A stretch of 64,000 nt of DNA from Azorhizobium oxalatiphilum (lineage in GTDB: Bacteria > Pseudomonadota > Alphaproteobacteria > Rhizobiales > Xanthobacteraceae): the NCBI RefSeq assembly GCF_014635325.1, contig NZ_BMCT01000003.1, positions 62,001-126,000 of the forward strand. Reading direction: 5' to 3'. This document shows, piece by piece, positions 1 through 7,466 of this stretch. The notes beneath the pieces are model-generated. The model made no database searches. It worked only from the letters and a program-made list of their open reading frames with translations, and had not been told where the DNA came from. The position numbers and the translations under genes are program-made. Within the stretch, counting starts at the first letter, position 1. Each line of letters begins with the position of its first letter.

Positions 1-132
1 GGAGGCGAGGGCGTCGAGCCGGTCGGTGCGGCGGGCGCCGAGCATGAGCCTGGCACCGGCCGCAGCCAGTTCGCGGGCGATGCCGGCGCCAATGCCGCTG
101 GAGGCGCCGGTGATGAGAACGACTTTGTCCAT
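1..132 (-). CDS. Short-chain dehydrogenase/reductase, N-terminal fragment cut by the window edge
   Basis: The reading frame starts at an ATG at 132 and runs off the left edge, giving 44 residues. These begin MDKVVLITGASSGIGAGIA, the beta-alpha-beta fold with the TGxxxGIG dinucleotide motif of classical SDR oxidoreductases, so it should bind NAD(P)(H) in the cytosol. The substrate cannot be read from this fragment. It lies divergent to the LysR gene at 228 with a 95-bp shared promoter region, so the LysR protein is its likely regulator (inference). Confidence 0.85.
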   Translation of the reverse strand, partial: MDKVVLITGASSGIGAGIARELAAAGARLMLGARRTDRLDALAS

Positions 133-206
133 GCAGGTCTCCCGTTGCTGTTGCAGGAGAGATAGCGCCGGGGCATTGTCGCCATAAGCCGTCGATGGCT
201 TGATGG

Positions 207-229
207 ACTGGTAAGGAAATCTAACCAGT
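207..229. promoter_or_regulatory. LysR-type operator overlapping the LysR start
   Basis: ACTGGT at 207-212 and ACCAGT at 224-229 form a perfect 6-bp inverted repeat with an 11-bp spacer. It fits the T-N11-A rule of LysR boxes (T212, A224). It overlaps the GTG start at 228, which suggests autoregulation, and sits in the promoter region shared with the divergent SDR gene. Confidence 0.55.
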
Positions 230-1136
230 GGTGCCGGATCTCAATGCCCTGTCCGCCTTCGTCCTCGTGGCGCAGGAGAAGAGTTTTCGTGCGGCGGCGG
301 ACCGGCTGGGCGTGACCCGCTCGGCAGTGAGCCAGACTATCCGCAAGCTGGAGGAGGCGCTCAGCCTGCGCCTCGTGGAGCGCACCACCCGCAGCGTGCG
401 CCTGACCGAGGCGGGCGAGCGCCTCTATGCCGACGTGGTGCCGGCCATCGCCGACGTGGGCGCGGCGCTGACGGCGACCGAGGCCCTGCGCGGTCGTCCC
501 GGCGGGCAGTTGCGCCTCGCCGTCTCATCCATTGCCGAGAGTTTTCTGTCGGGGCCGGTGCTGGCGGCCTTCGCTGAGGCCTTCCCCGACATCCAGCTCG
601 ACATCACGGTGACGGACGAGGAGTTCGACATCGTGGCCGAGGGCTATGATGCGGGCGTGCGGCTTGGCGAGGTGATCGCGCAGGACATGGTAGCCGTGCC
701 GGTGTTTGGCCCGGAGCGGCAGCTTGCGGTGTGTGCGCCGTCCTATCTCGCGCGGGCGGGCGCGCCGGCCCATCCGCGAGAGCTTTCCGCCCATCGCTGC
801 ATCGGCTGGCGGCCGGCGCCTTATACCGCGCCCTATCGCTGGGAGTTCGGGGAGGGCGGCCTGGAGTTCAGCGTGGATGTGGAGCCGGAGATCACCACCA
901 ACGACATGCAATTGATGATCCGCCTCGCGGTGGCGGGGGCCGGCATCTCCTTCGGCATGGAGGAGACGTTCCGTCCGGCGCTCAGGCGGGGCGAGCTGGT
1001 GGCACTGCTGGAAGACTATTGCCCGTACTTCCCCGGCTTCTTCCTTTATTACCCGAGCCGCCGCCTGATGGCGCCCAAGCTGCGCGCGCTGGTGGATCAT
1101 CTGGCGGTCCAGCGGCGGCGAGGCACAGCGGCTTAA
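228..1136 (+). CDS. LysR-family transcriptional regulator
   Basis: The protein is 302 residues, the usual LysR length. Residues about 4-62 form the winged helix-turn-helix (FRAAADRLGVTRSAVSQTIRKLE), followed by the linker helix and a periplasmic-binding-protein-like effector domain from about residue 90. It resembles the subgroup that commonly controls a divergent oxidoreductase gene, and here a divergent SDR gene starts 95 bp away. The start is GTG at 228, with AAGGA about 10 bases upstream; a second GTG follows at 231. The effector is unknown. Confidence 0.9.
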   Translation: MVPDLNALSAFVLVAQEKSFRAAADRLGVTRSAVSQTIRKLEEALSLRLVERTTRSVRLTEAGERLYADVVPAIADVGAALTATEALRGRPGGQLRLAVSSIAESFLSGPVLAAFAEAFPDIQLDITVTDEEFDIVAEGYDAGVRLGEVIAQDMVAVPVFGPERQLAVCAPSYLARAGAPAHPRELSAHRCIGWRPAPYTAPYRWEFGEGGLEFSVDVEPEITTNDMQLMIRLAVAGAGISFGMEETFRPALRRGELVALLEDYCPYFPGFFLYYPSRRLMAPKLRALVDHLAVQRRRGTAA

Positions 1137-1137
1137 C

Positions 1138-1980
1138 TCACAGCCGCCGCACCGTCCTCAGCGCCCCGGCCGCCGCCGCGATGCGCTCCAGCGCAGGCCC
1201 AAGGGGCTCGCGGGCGACCATCATGTGGTGGGCGTTGGCGTGGAGCAGGGTGGCCTCATCCTCCACGATCCCCACATGGCCGGCCCAGAACAGCAGGTCG
1301 CCGCGCCGGAACGGGCCGGCGTTGTCCACGCTCTCGCCCAGCGCCGCCTCCTGCATATCGCTGTCGCGGGGAGCCTGGACGCCGGCAACGCCGAGGCTCG
1401 CCTGCACGAGGCCCGAGCAGTCGATGCCGAGGCTGGAGCAGCCGCCCCACAGATAGGGCGTGCCGAGAAAGCCCGCCGCCACGTCCACATAGTCGGGGGC
1501 CGTCTCGTCCAGCGCCATCACATGGGCGGCGGGTACGGCGCCGCGATCGGTGACGGCGAACTTGCCCCGGATATCGCGCACATGGAGCAGCGCGCCGGTG
1601 ACGAGGGTGGCCACCGGCGGCAGCTTGATGTCGAGGCCGGGGAACAGGAAGGTGCGCAGCGCGCGCACCTTGTGGGTCGGCGCGGGGCCGAGCGGGCCGA
1701 TGGCGATGGTGGGCATGTAGCCCACATAGCCGTCGCGCCCGAGCTGCACCCAGGACCAGCCCTCGATGTCGTCCTCGAAGGCTGTGACCGTCTCGCCATA
1801 GAGCGCCTCGGTGTCCAGCATGCCGTCCGGCCGGGGCAGGCGGCGCAGCGGGGCCACGTCCGCGAACACGCGGCGCACCTCGCCCTCCACAAAACGGGGG
1901 GCGTCCACTACGCCCTGAAGCGTGGCGGCGGCGAGGTCCGGCCGGGCCGGGGTGAGGCGGCGGTCGCGGGGGGCGCTCAT
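1138..1980 (-). CDS. NlpC/P60 family cysteine peptidase with SH3-like domains
   Basis: This 280-residue protein has a bacterial SH3-like region in its first half (about residues 35-150) and an NlpC/P60 domain at the C-terminus. The expected catalytic residues are visible: Cys188 in GIDCSGL, His235 in WAGHVGIVED and His247 in LLHANAHH. Family members cleave gamma-D-glutamyl-diaminopimelate or related peptide bonds of cell-wall muropeptides. No signal peptide is seen, so it may act on recycled cytosolic peptides. An alternative ATG at 1992 overlaps the stop of the upstream aminopeptidase gene (ATGGCTGA), indicating translational coupling; I prefer the ATG at 1980, where the conserved-looking sequence begins. 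Both genes could form a peptide-recycling operon. Confidence 0.88.
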   Translation of the reverse strand: MSAPRDRRLTPARPDLAAATLQGVVDAPRFVEGEVRRVFADVAPLRRLPRPDGMLDTEALYGETVTAFEDDIEGWSWVQLGRDGYVGYMPTIAIGPLGPAPTHKVRALRTFLFPGLDIKLPPVATLVTGALLHVRDIRGKFAVTDRGAVPAAHVMALDETAPDYVDVAAGFLGTPYLWGGCSSLGIDCSGLVQASLGVAGVQAPRDSDMQEAALGESVDNAGPFRRGDLLFWAGHVGIVEDEATLLHANAHHMMVAREPLGPALERIAAAAGALRTVRRL

Positions 1981-1984
1981 GGTC

Positions 1985-3340
1985 TCAGCCATAACGCTCG
2001 GCCAGCAGCGCATCGAGGGCGCGGATGGTCTGGGCCTCGCCGCCTTCCGGCCGGCCGGGGCGGGTGGAGGGGTTCCAGGCATAGATGTCGAGATGCAGCC
2101 ACGACTTCGCCGATCCCACGAAGCGCTTCAGGAACAGCGCCGCCGTGATGGAACCTGCGAATCCGCCCGCACCCGCATTGTTGATGTCGGCGATCTTGCT
2201 GTCGATCATGGCCGTGTAGGGCTGCCACAAGGGCATGCGCCACAAAGGATCGCTCTCCGCCTTGGCATGGCGGGCGAGATCGGCGGCGAGCGCGTCGTCA
2301 TCCGTGTAGGCGGGCGGCAACTGCGGGCCCAGCGCTACGCGGGCGGCGCCGGTCAGCGTCGCGAAATCAATGAGAAGCTCCGGGGATTCCTCATCCGCCA
2401 GCGCCAGCGCGTCGGCGAGGATGAGGCGGCCTTCGGCGTCGGTGTTGCCGATCTCCACGGTGACGCCCTTGCGGCTGCGGAACACGTCGCCGGGGCGGAA
2501 GGCGTTGCCGGCGATGGCATTCTCCACCGCCGGGATGAGCAGGCGCAGACGCACCTTCAGCCCGCGCGCCATGATCATGAGCGCGAGGCCGAGAGCATTG
2601 GCGGCGCCGCCCATGTCCTTCTTCATCAGGATCATGCCGGCGGAGGTCTTGATGTCGAGGCCGCCGGTATCGAACGCGACGCCCTTGCCCACCAGCGTCA
2701 CCTTGGGGGCATCGGGATCGCCCCAGGTGAGGTCGATGAGGCGCGGCGCGCGGGTGGCGGCGCGGCCGACCGCATGGATGAGCGGGAAATTCTCCTCCAG
2801 CAGCGCATCGCCCACGATCACGTTCAGCTCAGCCCCGAAGCGGGCGGCGAGCGCGCGGGCGGCATCCTCGATCTCGGCCGGGCCGAGGTCGTTGGCGGGC
2901 GTGTTCACGAGATCGCGCACCAGCGTGACGGCTTCCACCGTGCGGGCCAGCGCCTGTGCATCCGCACCGGTTGGCGGCACGAGGGCCACCTCGCGGGCGG
3001 GCCGGCTGCGATAGCGCTCGAAGCGGTAGGTGCCGAGCGCGAAGGCGAGCGCAGAGAGGGCCGGCACGTCGCCCTCGAGGCGGTAGGTGCCGGGGGCGAT
3101 CTGCGTGGGCAGGCTGCCGGCGGCAAACGCCTCGCCATCCGGCCCGAGGCCGAAGAGATAGCCCGCCAGCGCGCCATCGGCGCCGGGCACGGGCAGCAGC
3201 TTGCCGGCCTCGCCGGTGAACTTCGCGCTGTCGGCGAAGCGGCGGGCGGCCTCGGGCAAAGGGGCGGCGGCGAAGCCATCGGGCGTGACGCACCAGATGG
3301 GCAGGCTCGTAGCATCCGCCGGGGCAATGGACTGGGACAT
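1985..3340 (-). CDS. Leucyl aminopeptidase, M17 family
   Basis: This 451-residue protein carries the M17 zinc aminopeptidase hallmarks: Lys219 and Asp224 in VGKGVAFDTGG, Asp242 in KKDMGG, and the signature NTDAEGRL at 299-306 with the metal and bicarbonate-site Asp, Glu and Arg. It should hydrolyse N-terminal residues from peptides in the cytosol. The N-terminal macro-like domain (1-140) is divergent, as in the PepB-like alphaproteobacterial branch. The start at 3340 has a GGGGAG ribosome-binding site 7 bases upstream, better than the upstream in-frame ATG at 3355. The gene precedes and touches the NlpC/P60 gene. Confidence 0.92.
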   Translation of the reverse strand: MSQSIAPADATSLPIWCVTPDGFAAAPLPEAARRFADSAKFTGEAGKLLPVPGADGALAGYLFGLGPDGEAFAAGSLPTQIAPGTYRLEGDVPALSALAFALGTYRFERYRSRPAREVALVPPTGADAQALARTVEAVTLVRDLVNTPANDLGPAEIEDAARALAARFGAELNVIVGDALLEENFPLIHAVGRAATRAPRLIDLTWGDPDAPKVTLVGKGVAFDTGGLDIKTSAGMILMKKDMGGAANALGLALMIMARGLKVRLRLLIPAVENAIAGNAFRPGDVFRSRKGVTVEIGNTDAEGRLILADALALADEESPELLIDFATLTGAARVALGPQLPPAYTDDDALAADLARHAKAESDPLWRMPLWQPYTAMIDSKIADINNAGAGGFAGSITAALFLKRFVGSAKSWLHLDIYAWNPSTRPGRPEGGEAQTIRALDALLAERYG

Positions 3341-3496
3341 GAAAACACTCCCCAAGGGCAGCCGTGGGACAGGCTGCGCGACCGAGATTCGGCGCCCTTC
3401 AGACCGTCAAACCGGGCCGGTTTGATGGCGGCGCGGAACGATCCACGGCTCAGACCAGGGCAGGTAGCACGAATTGAAGAGGGACGGGGAAAGCCG

Positions 3497-3997
3497 TCAG
3501 AGCGCGAAGGGGGCGGCGAGCGCGATGCTGGACTGGGGAAACAGAACCAGCCCGCCGAATGCCAGCGCCACTCCATAGGGGAGGCCGCGCGCAAGGCCCG
3601 CGTCGGCCGGATGCCCGGCGGCGGCATTGCGCCGCGCGGCGAGCGTGACGGCAGCTACCAGAAGGCCGCCGAGACCACCGCAGATGAGCACGAAGACGGG
3701 AAACTGCGTCGGATCGAGCCACAGCGCCGTGGCGGCGGCCAGCTTGGCGTCGCCCGCGCCGATCACATCCTCCGCGAACAACGCGAACCCCACCGCCAGC
3801 AAAGCGCCGGCCAGAACGAGGCGCAGCGGCACGTCGGCCACATGGCCGAGGGCGGCGAGCACACCGAAGCCGAGCAGGAGCGCCAGCACCACCAGATTGG
3901 GAATGGTGCGGCTATAGAGATCGCTGGCGAGCGCGGTGACGAGGGCCACCGGAAGCAAGGCGCTGGCGATCAGCTCGGCCGCGAGGGCGGTGGGCAT
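3497..3997 (-). CDS. cpaA: Type IV prepilin peptidase, CpaA/TadV type (A24 family)
   Basis: The 166-residue protein consists of about five or six hydrophobic segments. It has the two membrane aspartates of aspartic prepilin peptidases: Asp26 (ASDLYSRTIPN) and Asp83 in GAGDAK, matching GxGD. It lacks the N-terminal methyltransferase domain of PilD and so belongs to the short CpaA/TadV type that processes Flp pilins. Its immediate upstream neighbour, 11 bases away, encodes a Flp prepilin, its obvious substrate. The rest of the tad/cpa secretion machinery is not in this window. Confidence 0.85.
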   Translation of the reverse strand: MPTALAAELIASALLPVALVTALASDLYSRTIPNLVVLALLLGFGVLAALGHVADVPLRLVLAGALLAVGFALFAEDVIGAGDAKLAAATALWLDPTQFPVFVLICGGLGGLLVAAVTLAARRNAAAGHPADAGLARGLPYGVALAFGGLVLFPQSSIALAAPFAL

Positions 3998-4008
3998 GGC
4001 GGCGGAGC

Positions 4009-4173
4009 TCAGTTTCCGGCGGAGGCGGCGGACGCCTTCAGGCGGCCCAAAGTGAGGGCCACCTGCGTCAGCACGGTCACGATGGCGATGGAGAGGCCGG
4101 CGGCGATCAGCCCGTACTCCAGGGCGGTGGAGCCGTGCTCTTCCTTCACGAACCTCGTCAGCAGAACCTTCAT
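4009..4173 (-). CDS. Flp/Fap-type pilin precursor
   Basis: This 54-residue protein begins MKVLLTRFVKEEHGSTALEY and continues with one hydrophobic helix (GLIAAGLSIAIVTVLTQVAL). The cleavage motif is G followed by STALEY, with Glu at +5 and Tyr at +6 of the mature pilin, as in Flp pilins. TGAGG lies just upstream of the ATG at 4173. It would form Tad/Flp pili used in surface attachment after processing by the adjacent CpaA. Confidence 0.88.
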   Translation of the reverse strand: MKVLLTRFVKEEHGSTALEYGLIAAGLSIAIVTVLTQVALTLGRLKASAASAGN

Positions 4174-4338
4174 GACCTCACCCGGCGGCTGCGCGGCAAG
4201 CCCCCCGGCCGCCGTTCCCCCGGACGCTAGGTCCGCGTCCCTTGCGGGGTGGTAAAAATCGCAGACCCGGATACCGCCCCGCACCGCCCGCTGCCAAAAG
4301 GGTTAACGCTCCCTGTCCGGCAACGGGCGATGTGGATG

Positions 4339-5508
4339 TCAGCCGCGCTCCTCGGCGGTGGCCAGCAGGGGGCCGTCCATCTTGGCGGAGAGGATGGAGA
4401 GCGCGAGCGCCACGCAGCTCAGGGCCACGCCCACCAGCGGCAGATGCTGGTAGGCGATGCCATGGGTGATGGCGACCGCACCCACCCAGGCGCCGATGGC
4501 ATTGCCGAGATTGAAGGCGCCCTGATTGAGCGTGGAGGCGAGGTTGGGCGCCGAATGGGCCGTGTCCACCACCCGCAATTGCAGCGGCGGGATGATGGAG
4601 AAGGCGAGCACGCCCCACACCAGCAGGGTCGCGAGGGCCGGGATCATGCTGGTGGAGGTGACGACGAACAGCGCCAGCACTGCGATCAGCACCACCAGCG
4701 CGCCGATCAGCGAGGGCATGAGCCGCCAGTCGGCGAGCTTGCCGCCCAGCATGTTGCCGGCGGTCAGTCCCACGCCGAACAGCAGCAGCGCGCCGGTAAT
4801 CGCATGGGGCGACATGTGGGTGACGGTGGAGAGCAGCGGTGAGATATAGGTGAAGACCGCGAACAGGCTGGCCGAGCAGATGACGCTGATGGCCATGGCC
4901 AGGAACACCTGCGGATCCTTCAGCACCCGGAACTCGGTGAGGATGCGGCCCTTCTTCATGGGGATGTTGGAGGGCAGCAGGATGAGCAGCGCGATGAAGG
5001 CGGCGAACCCGATCCCCACCACCGCCCAGAAGGTGGAGCGCCAGCCGAGCCACTGGCCGAGGGCGGTGCCGGCGGGCACGCCGAGCACGTTGGCGAGCGT
5101 GAGACCCGCGAACATGAGGGCGATGGCCTGCGCCCGCTTCTGCCGGGGCACGAGGTCTGCGGCGACCACCGAGCCGATGCCGAAGAAGGCGGCATGGCAG
5201 AAGGCGGTGACGATGCGCGCGGCCATGAGCAGGTCGTAGCTGGGCGCCAGCGCGCAGAGCACGTTGCCGATGATGAACAGGCCCATGAGGCCTGTGAGCG
5301 TCGCCTTGCGCGGCAGTCCGTTGGTGAGGATGGCCAGCAGCGGCGCGCCGATCACGACGCCGAGCGCGTAACCCGACACGAGCAGGCCGGCATCGGGGAT
5401 GGAGACGCCGAGATCACGGGCGACATCGGGCAGCAGGCCCATGATGACGAATTCGGTGGTTCCGATGCCGAACGCGGCAACGGCAAGCGACAGGAGCGAC
5501 AGAGGCAT
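4339..5508 (-). CDS. MFS transporter, DHA1 drug/arabinose-efflux-like
   Basis: The 389-residue protein begins MPLSLLSLAVAAFGIGTTEF and has about 12 hydrophobic segments, with the motif-A-like loop LTNGLPRKATLTG. It resembles AraJ/YdhP-type inner-membrane exporters of the DHA1 family. I chose the ATG at 5508 because the 41 residues upstream in frame are proline/arginine-rich and not transporter-like, and because the paralogue at 21833 starts at the equivalent place. A palindromic operator lies about 90-110 bp upstream. The exported substrate is unknown. Confidence 0.87.
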   Translation of the reverse strand: MPLSLLSLAVAAFGIGTTEFVIMGLLPDVARDLGVSIPDAGLLVSGYALGVVIGAPLLAILTNGLPRKATLTGLMGLFIIGNVLCALAPSYDLLMAARIVTAFCHAAFFGIGSVVAADLVPRQKRAQAIALMFAGLTLANVLGVPAGTALGQWLGWRSTFWAVVGIGFAAFIALLILLPSNIPMKKGRILTEFRVLKDPQVFLAMAISVICSASLFAVFTYISPLLSTVTHMSPHAITGALLLFGVGLTAGNMLGGKLADWRLMPSLIGALVVLIAVLALFVVTSTSMIPALATLLVWGVLAFSIIPPLQLRVVDTAHSAPNLASTLNQGAFNLGNAIGAWVGAVAITHGIAYQHLPLVGVALSCVALALSILSAKMDGPLLATAEERG

Positions 5509-5596
5509 CGGGGGCGGGCCGATTGTTTTTGAGACTGGGGATTCGGCCCGCAGGATGCGCTTTATGCTGCGGTGCAGCAAGGGGGCGGGAGGGAGG

Positions 5597-5618
5597 CTGG
5601 TATGCGAGATCATACCAG
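5597..5618. promoter_or_regulatory. Perfect palindrome upstream of the MFS gene, candidate operator
   Basis: CTGGTATG at 5597-5604 and CATACCAG at 5611-5618 are perfect 8-bp inverted repeats separated by 6 bp. The site lies where the promoter of the minus-strand MFS gene should be and just beyond the stop of the gene at 5625. No regulator gene is adjacent. Confidence 0.6.
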
Positions 5619-5624
5619 TTACCT

Positions 5625-6098
5625 TCACCAAAGCTCAGGCTTGGCGACCATCAGCCAGTAGATGGCGCCGAGGCCGAGGAAGGCCGGCCAGCCGAGCGCG
5701 AACCACAGCCACATGGTCCGCGCATAGTCGTGCCCCAGCGGCAGGCCCTGTTGCCGGGCGATCTCCGCGAGGCGCGTGGCCTTGATCTGCAGCCACACCA
5801 CCGGCGCCCAGCACAGGAAGGCCAGCACATAGAGGCCATAGGTGACCACCAGCCACGGCTCGGTCAGCCGGTAGCCGGCCAGATGCATGAGCCAGAGCCC
5901 GCTCAGCGGTTGCAGCACGCCGCTGGAGCCGGTGAAGATCCAGTCCGCCCGCACCACCATCTTGCCCACGCGGGCGATGATTGCGGGATCGCGGGTCAGA
6001 TGGGCATTCCAGAAATACCAGGCGGTGCCCGCACCGAACCCGAACAGCACCGTGCTGGAGAGGATGTGCAGCGTCTTGGCCAAAAAATAGAGATCCAT
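5625..6098 (-). CDS. DUF2269 family integral membrane protein
   Basis: The protein is 157 residues with four predicted membrane helices (MDLYFLAKTLHILSSTVLFG, an internal helix around SGLWLMHLAG, WLVVTYGLYVLAFLCWAPVV and WLWFALGWPAFLGLGAIYWL). It matches the DUF2269 family, whose function is unknown. The ATG at 6098 overlaps the TGA of the upstream gene by one base (TGATG), so the two are very probably translated together. A heme or quinone role is sometimes suspected from the histidines near the helices (inference). Confidence 0.8.
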   Translation of the reverse strand: MDLYFLAKTLHILSSTVLFGFGAGTAWYFWNAHLTRDPAIIARVGKMVVRADWIFTGSSGVLQPLSGLWLMHLAGYRLTEPWLVVTYGLYVLAFLCWAPVVWLQIKATRLAEIARQQGLPLGHDYARTMWLWFALGWPAFLGLGAIYWLMVAKPELW

Positions 6099-7378
6099 CA
6101 GCGCCTATCTCCGATGGCGCCGTGTACACAGATGAGCAGCAGGATCGGCAGGTTCTTCAGGAGCGGCCCGAGCGGGTCCAGCCAGAGCTGCGGCAAGGCG
6201 AAGCCGATGACGAGGCTGTAGCCCAGCACGACGAGGCACTGCACGGCGGTGCTCCACCGCGCCCGCCGGTCCCACAGCAGCAAAGCGGCGATGACGAGGT
6301 CCATCACGCTGCTGCCGATGCGCAACGGCCCGGCCCATCCCTCCGGTAGCCCCAGCGCGCGCACCAGCTCGGCCGTCTTCTCCACACCGTGCGCGAAGCC
6401 GAGCCATGCGGAGGCGAGCCAGAGGAGGAGCAGTATCGCCTTGATGGCGGGCGCGAGGAAGAACAGCCGCGCGTGCCAGCGGTCCTGCACCTGCGCCGGG
6501 CGGGCCAGCAGAGCGGCATCGAGGCTGCGCGGGGCAAAGCCGATGGCGCGGGCAAAGGCGGTGCCATCGCCCGCGTTGCCCGCCACCATCTGCACGAGGC
6601 TGTTGGTGGCGATGGGGCCGCTGCCGGTGATATCGCCCACATGGCCCATCAGTCGCATCAGCGGCATGGGGATGGACAGGAAGCGGGCTTTTCCAAAGCC
6701 GAGCCAGCCCCGGTAGCGCCGGAGCAGCTCCTTGAGCGACAGGGTTTCGGGGCCGGCAGGCTCCAGCGTCTGGCCGAAATAGGCCGGGTTGCCGCAGACC
6801 GTCGCGACGGTCCGGGCAAGGTCGCGGGTGTGAATGGGGCTGAAGGCAAAGCGGCCGTCGCCCGGCAGCGGGATGAGGACGGGCAGGCCCGCCATGCCGC
6901 GCATCAGCGAGGTGCCGCCATAGCTGCCGTCACCATAGACGAGCGAGGGACGCAGGATGGTCCAGCCCATGGGCGCCGCGCGCACGATGCGCTCGCCTTC
7001 CAATTTCGTGCGCGCATAGTCGGTGGGCACGTCCTCCCGCGCGCTGATGGCGGAGATCAGCACCATGTGGCGCACGCCCGCTGCGTGGGCGGCGGTCCCG
7101 ACCACGCGGGGCATGTCCGCATGGATGGCGTCCATATCGCGTCCGCGCAGGATGCCGGCGGCATTGACGATGCAGTCGATATGGGCGAGCCGGCCGTGCC
7201 AGTCCTCGGCCCGCGTCGCCTTCGCGAGGTCCATCTCCAGAAAGCGGGCCTGCGGAAAGGCGGCACCGAGCGCGCCGATGGACCGGACCACGCCGACCAC
7301 CTCATGCCCGCCCGCCAGCAGTTCGACCAGAATCTGCCGGCCGATGAAGCCGCTGGCCCCCAACACCATGATCCGCAT
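6098..7378 (-). CDS. Atypical SDR (NAD(P)-binding epimerase-like) fused to a DoxX-like membrane domain
   Basis: The 426-residue protein starts with an extended/atypical SDR domain (MRIMVLGASGFIGRQI, nucleotide motif GASGFIG at 7-13; YARTKLEGE holds the Tyr-x-x-x-Lys pair). From about residue 300 it switches to a DoxX-like region of four membrane helices. Such fusions are known in proteobacteria and usually annotated as SDR family oxidoreductase with a DoxX-like domain; their substrate is unknown. The cytosolic SDR domain would be tethered to the inner membrane. It is translationally coupled to the DUF2269 protein, which suggests a small membrane redox unit (inference). Confidence 0.85.
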   Translation of the reverse strand: MRIMVLGASGFIGRQILVELLAGGHEVVGVVRSIGALGAAFPQARFLEMDLAKATRAEDWHGRLAHIDCIVNAAGILRGRDMDAIHADMPRVVGTAAHAAGVRHMVLISAISAREDVPTDYARTKLEGERIVRAAPMGWTILRPSLVYGDGSYGGTSLMRGMAGLPVLIPLPGDGRFAFSPIHTRDLARTVATVCGNPAYFGQTLEPAGPETLSLKELLRRYRGWLGFGKARFLSIPMPLMRLMGHVGDITGSGPIATNSLVQMVAGNAGDGTAFARAIGFAPRSLDAALLARPAQVQDRWHARLFFLAPAIKAILLLLWLASAWLGFAHGVEKTAELVRALGLPEGWAGPLRIGSSVMDLVIAALLLWDRRARWSTAVQCLVVLGYSLVIGFALPQLWLDPLGPLLKNLPILLLICVHGAIGDRR

Positions 7379-7466
7379 GCGCCCACCCTTGCGCCTGCAG
7401 TGTTAACGGCTGTTGATCGCGCCGTCAGCAGGAAGGATGTCGCATAGTGTCATTTTACGGAGGCGT

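Noticed and set aside
1922-4255. Long open plus-strand frame antisense to the aminopeptidase and peptidase genes
   Set aside because: It is a by-product of high GC content; its translation is Arg/Gly/His-rich with no domain, and the opposite strand has well-conserved families.
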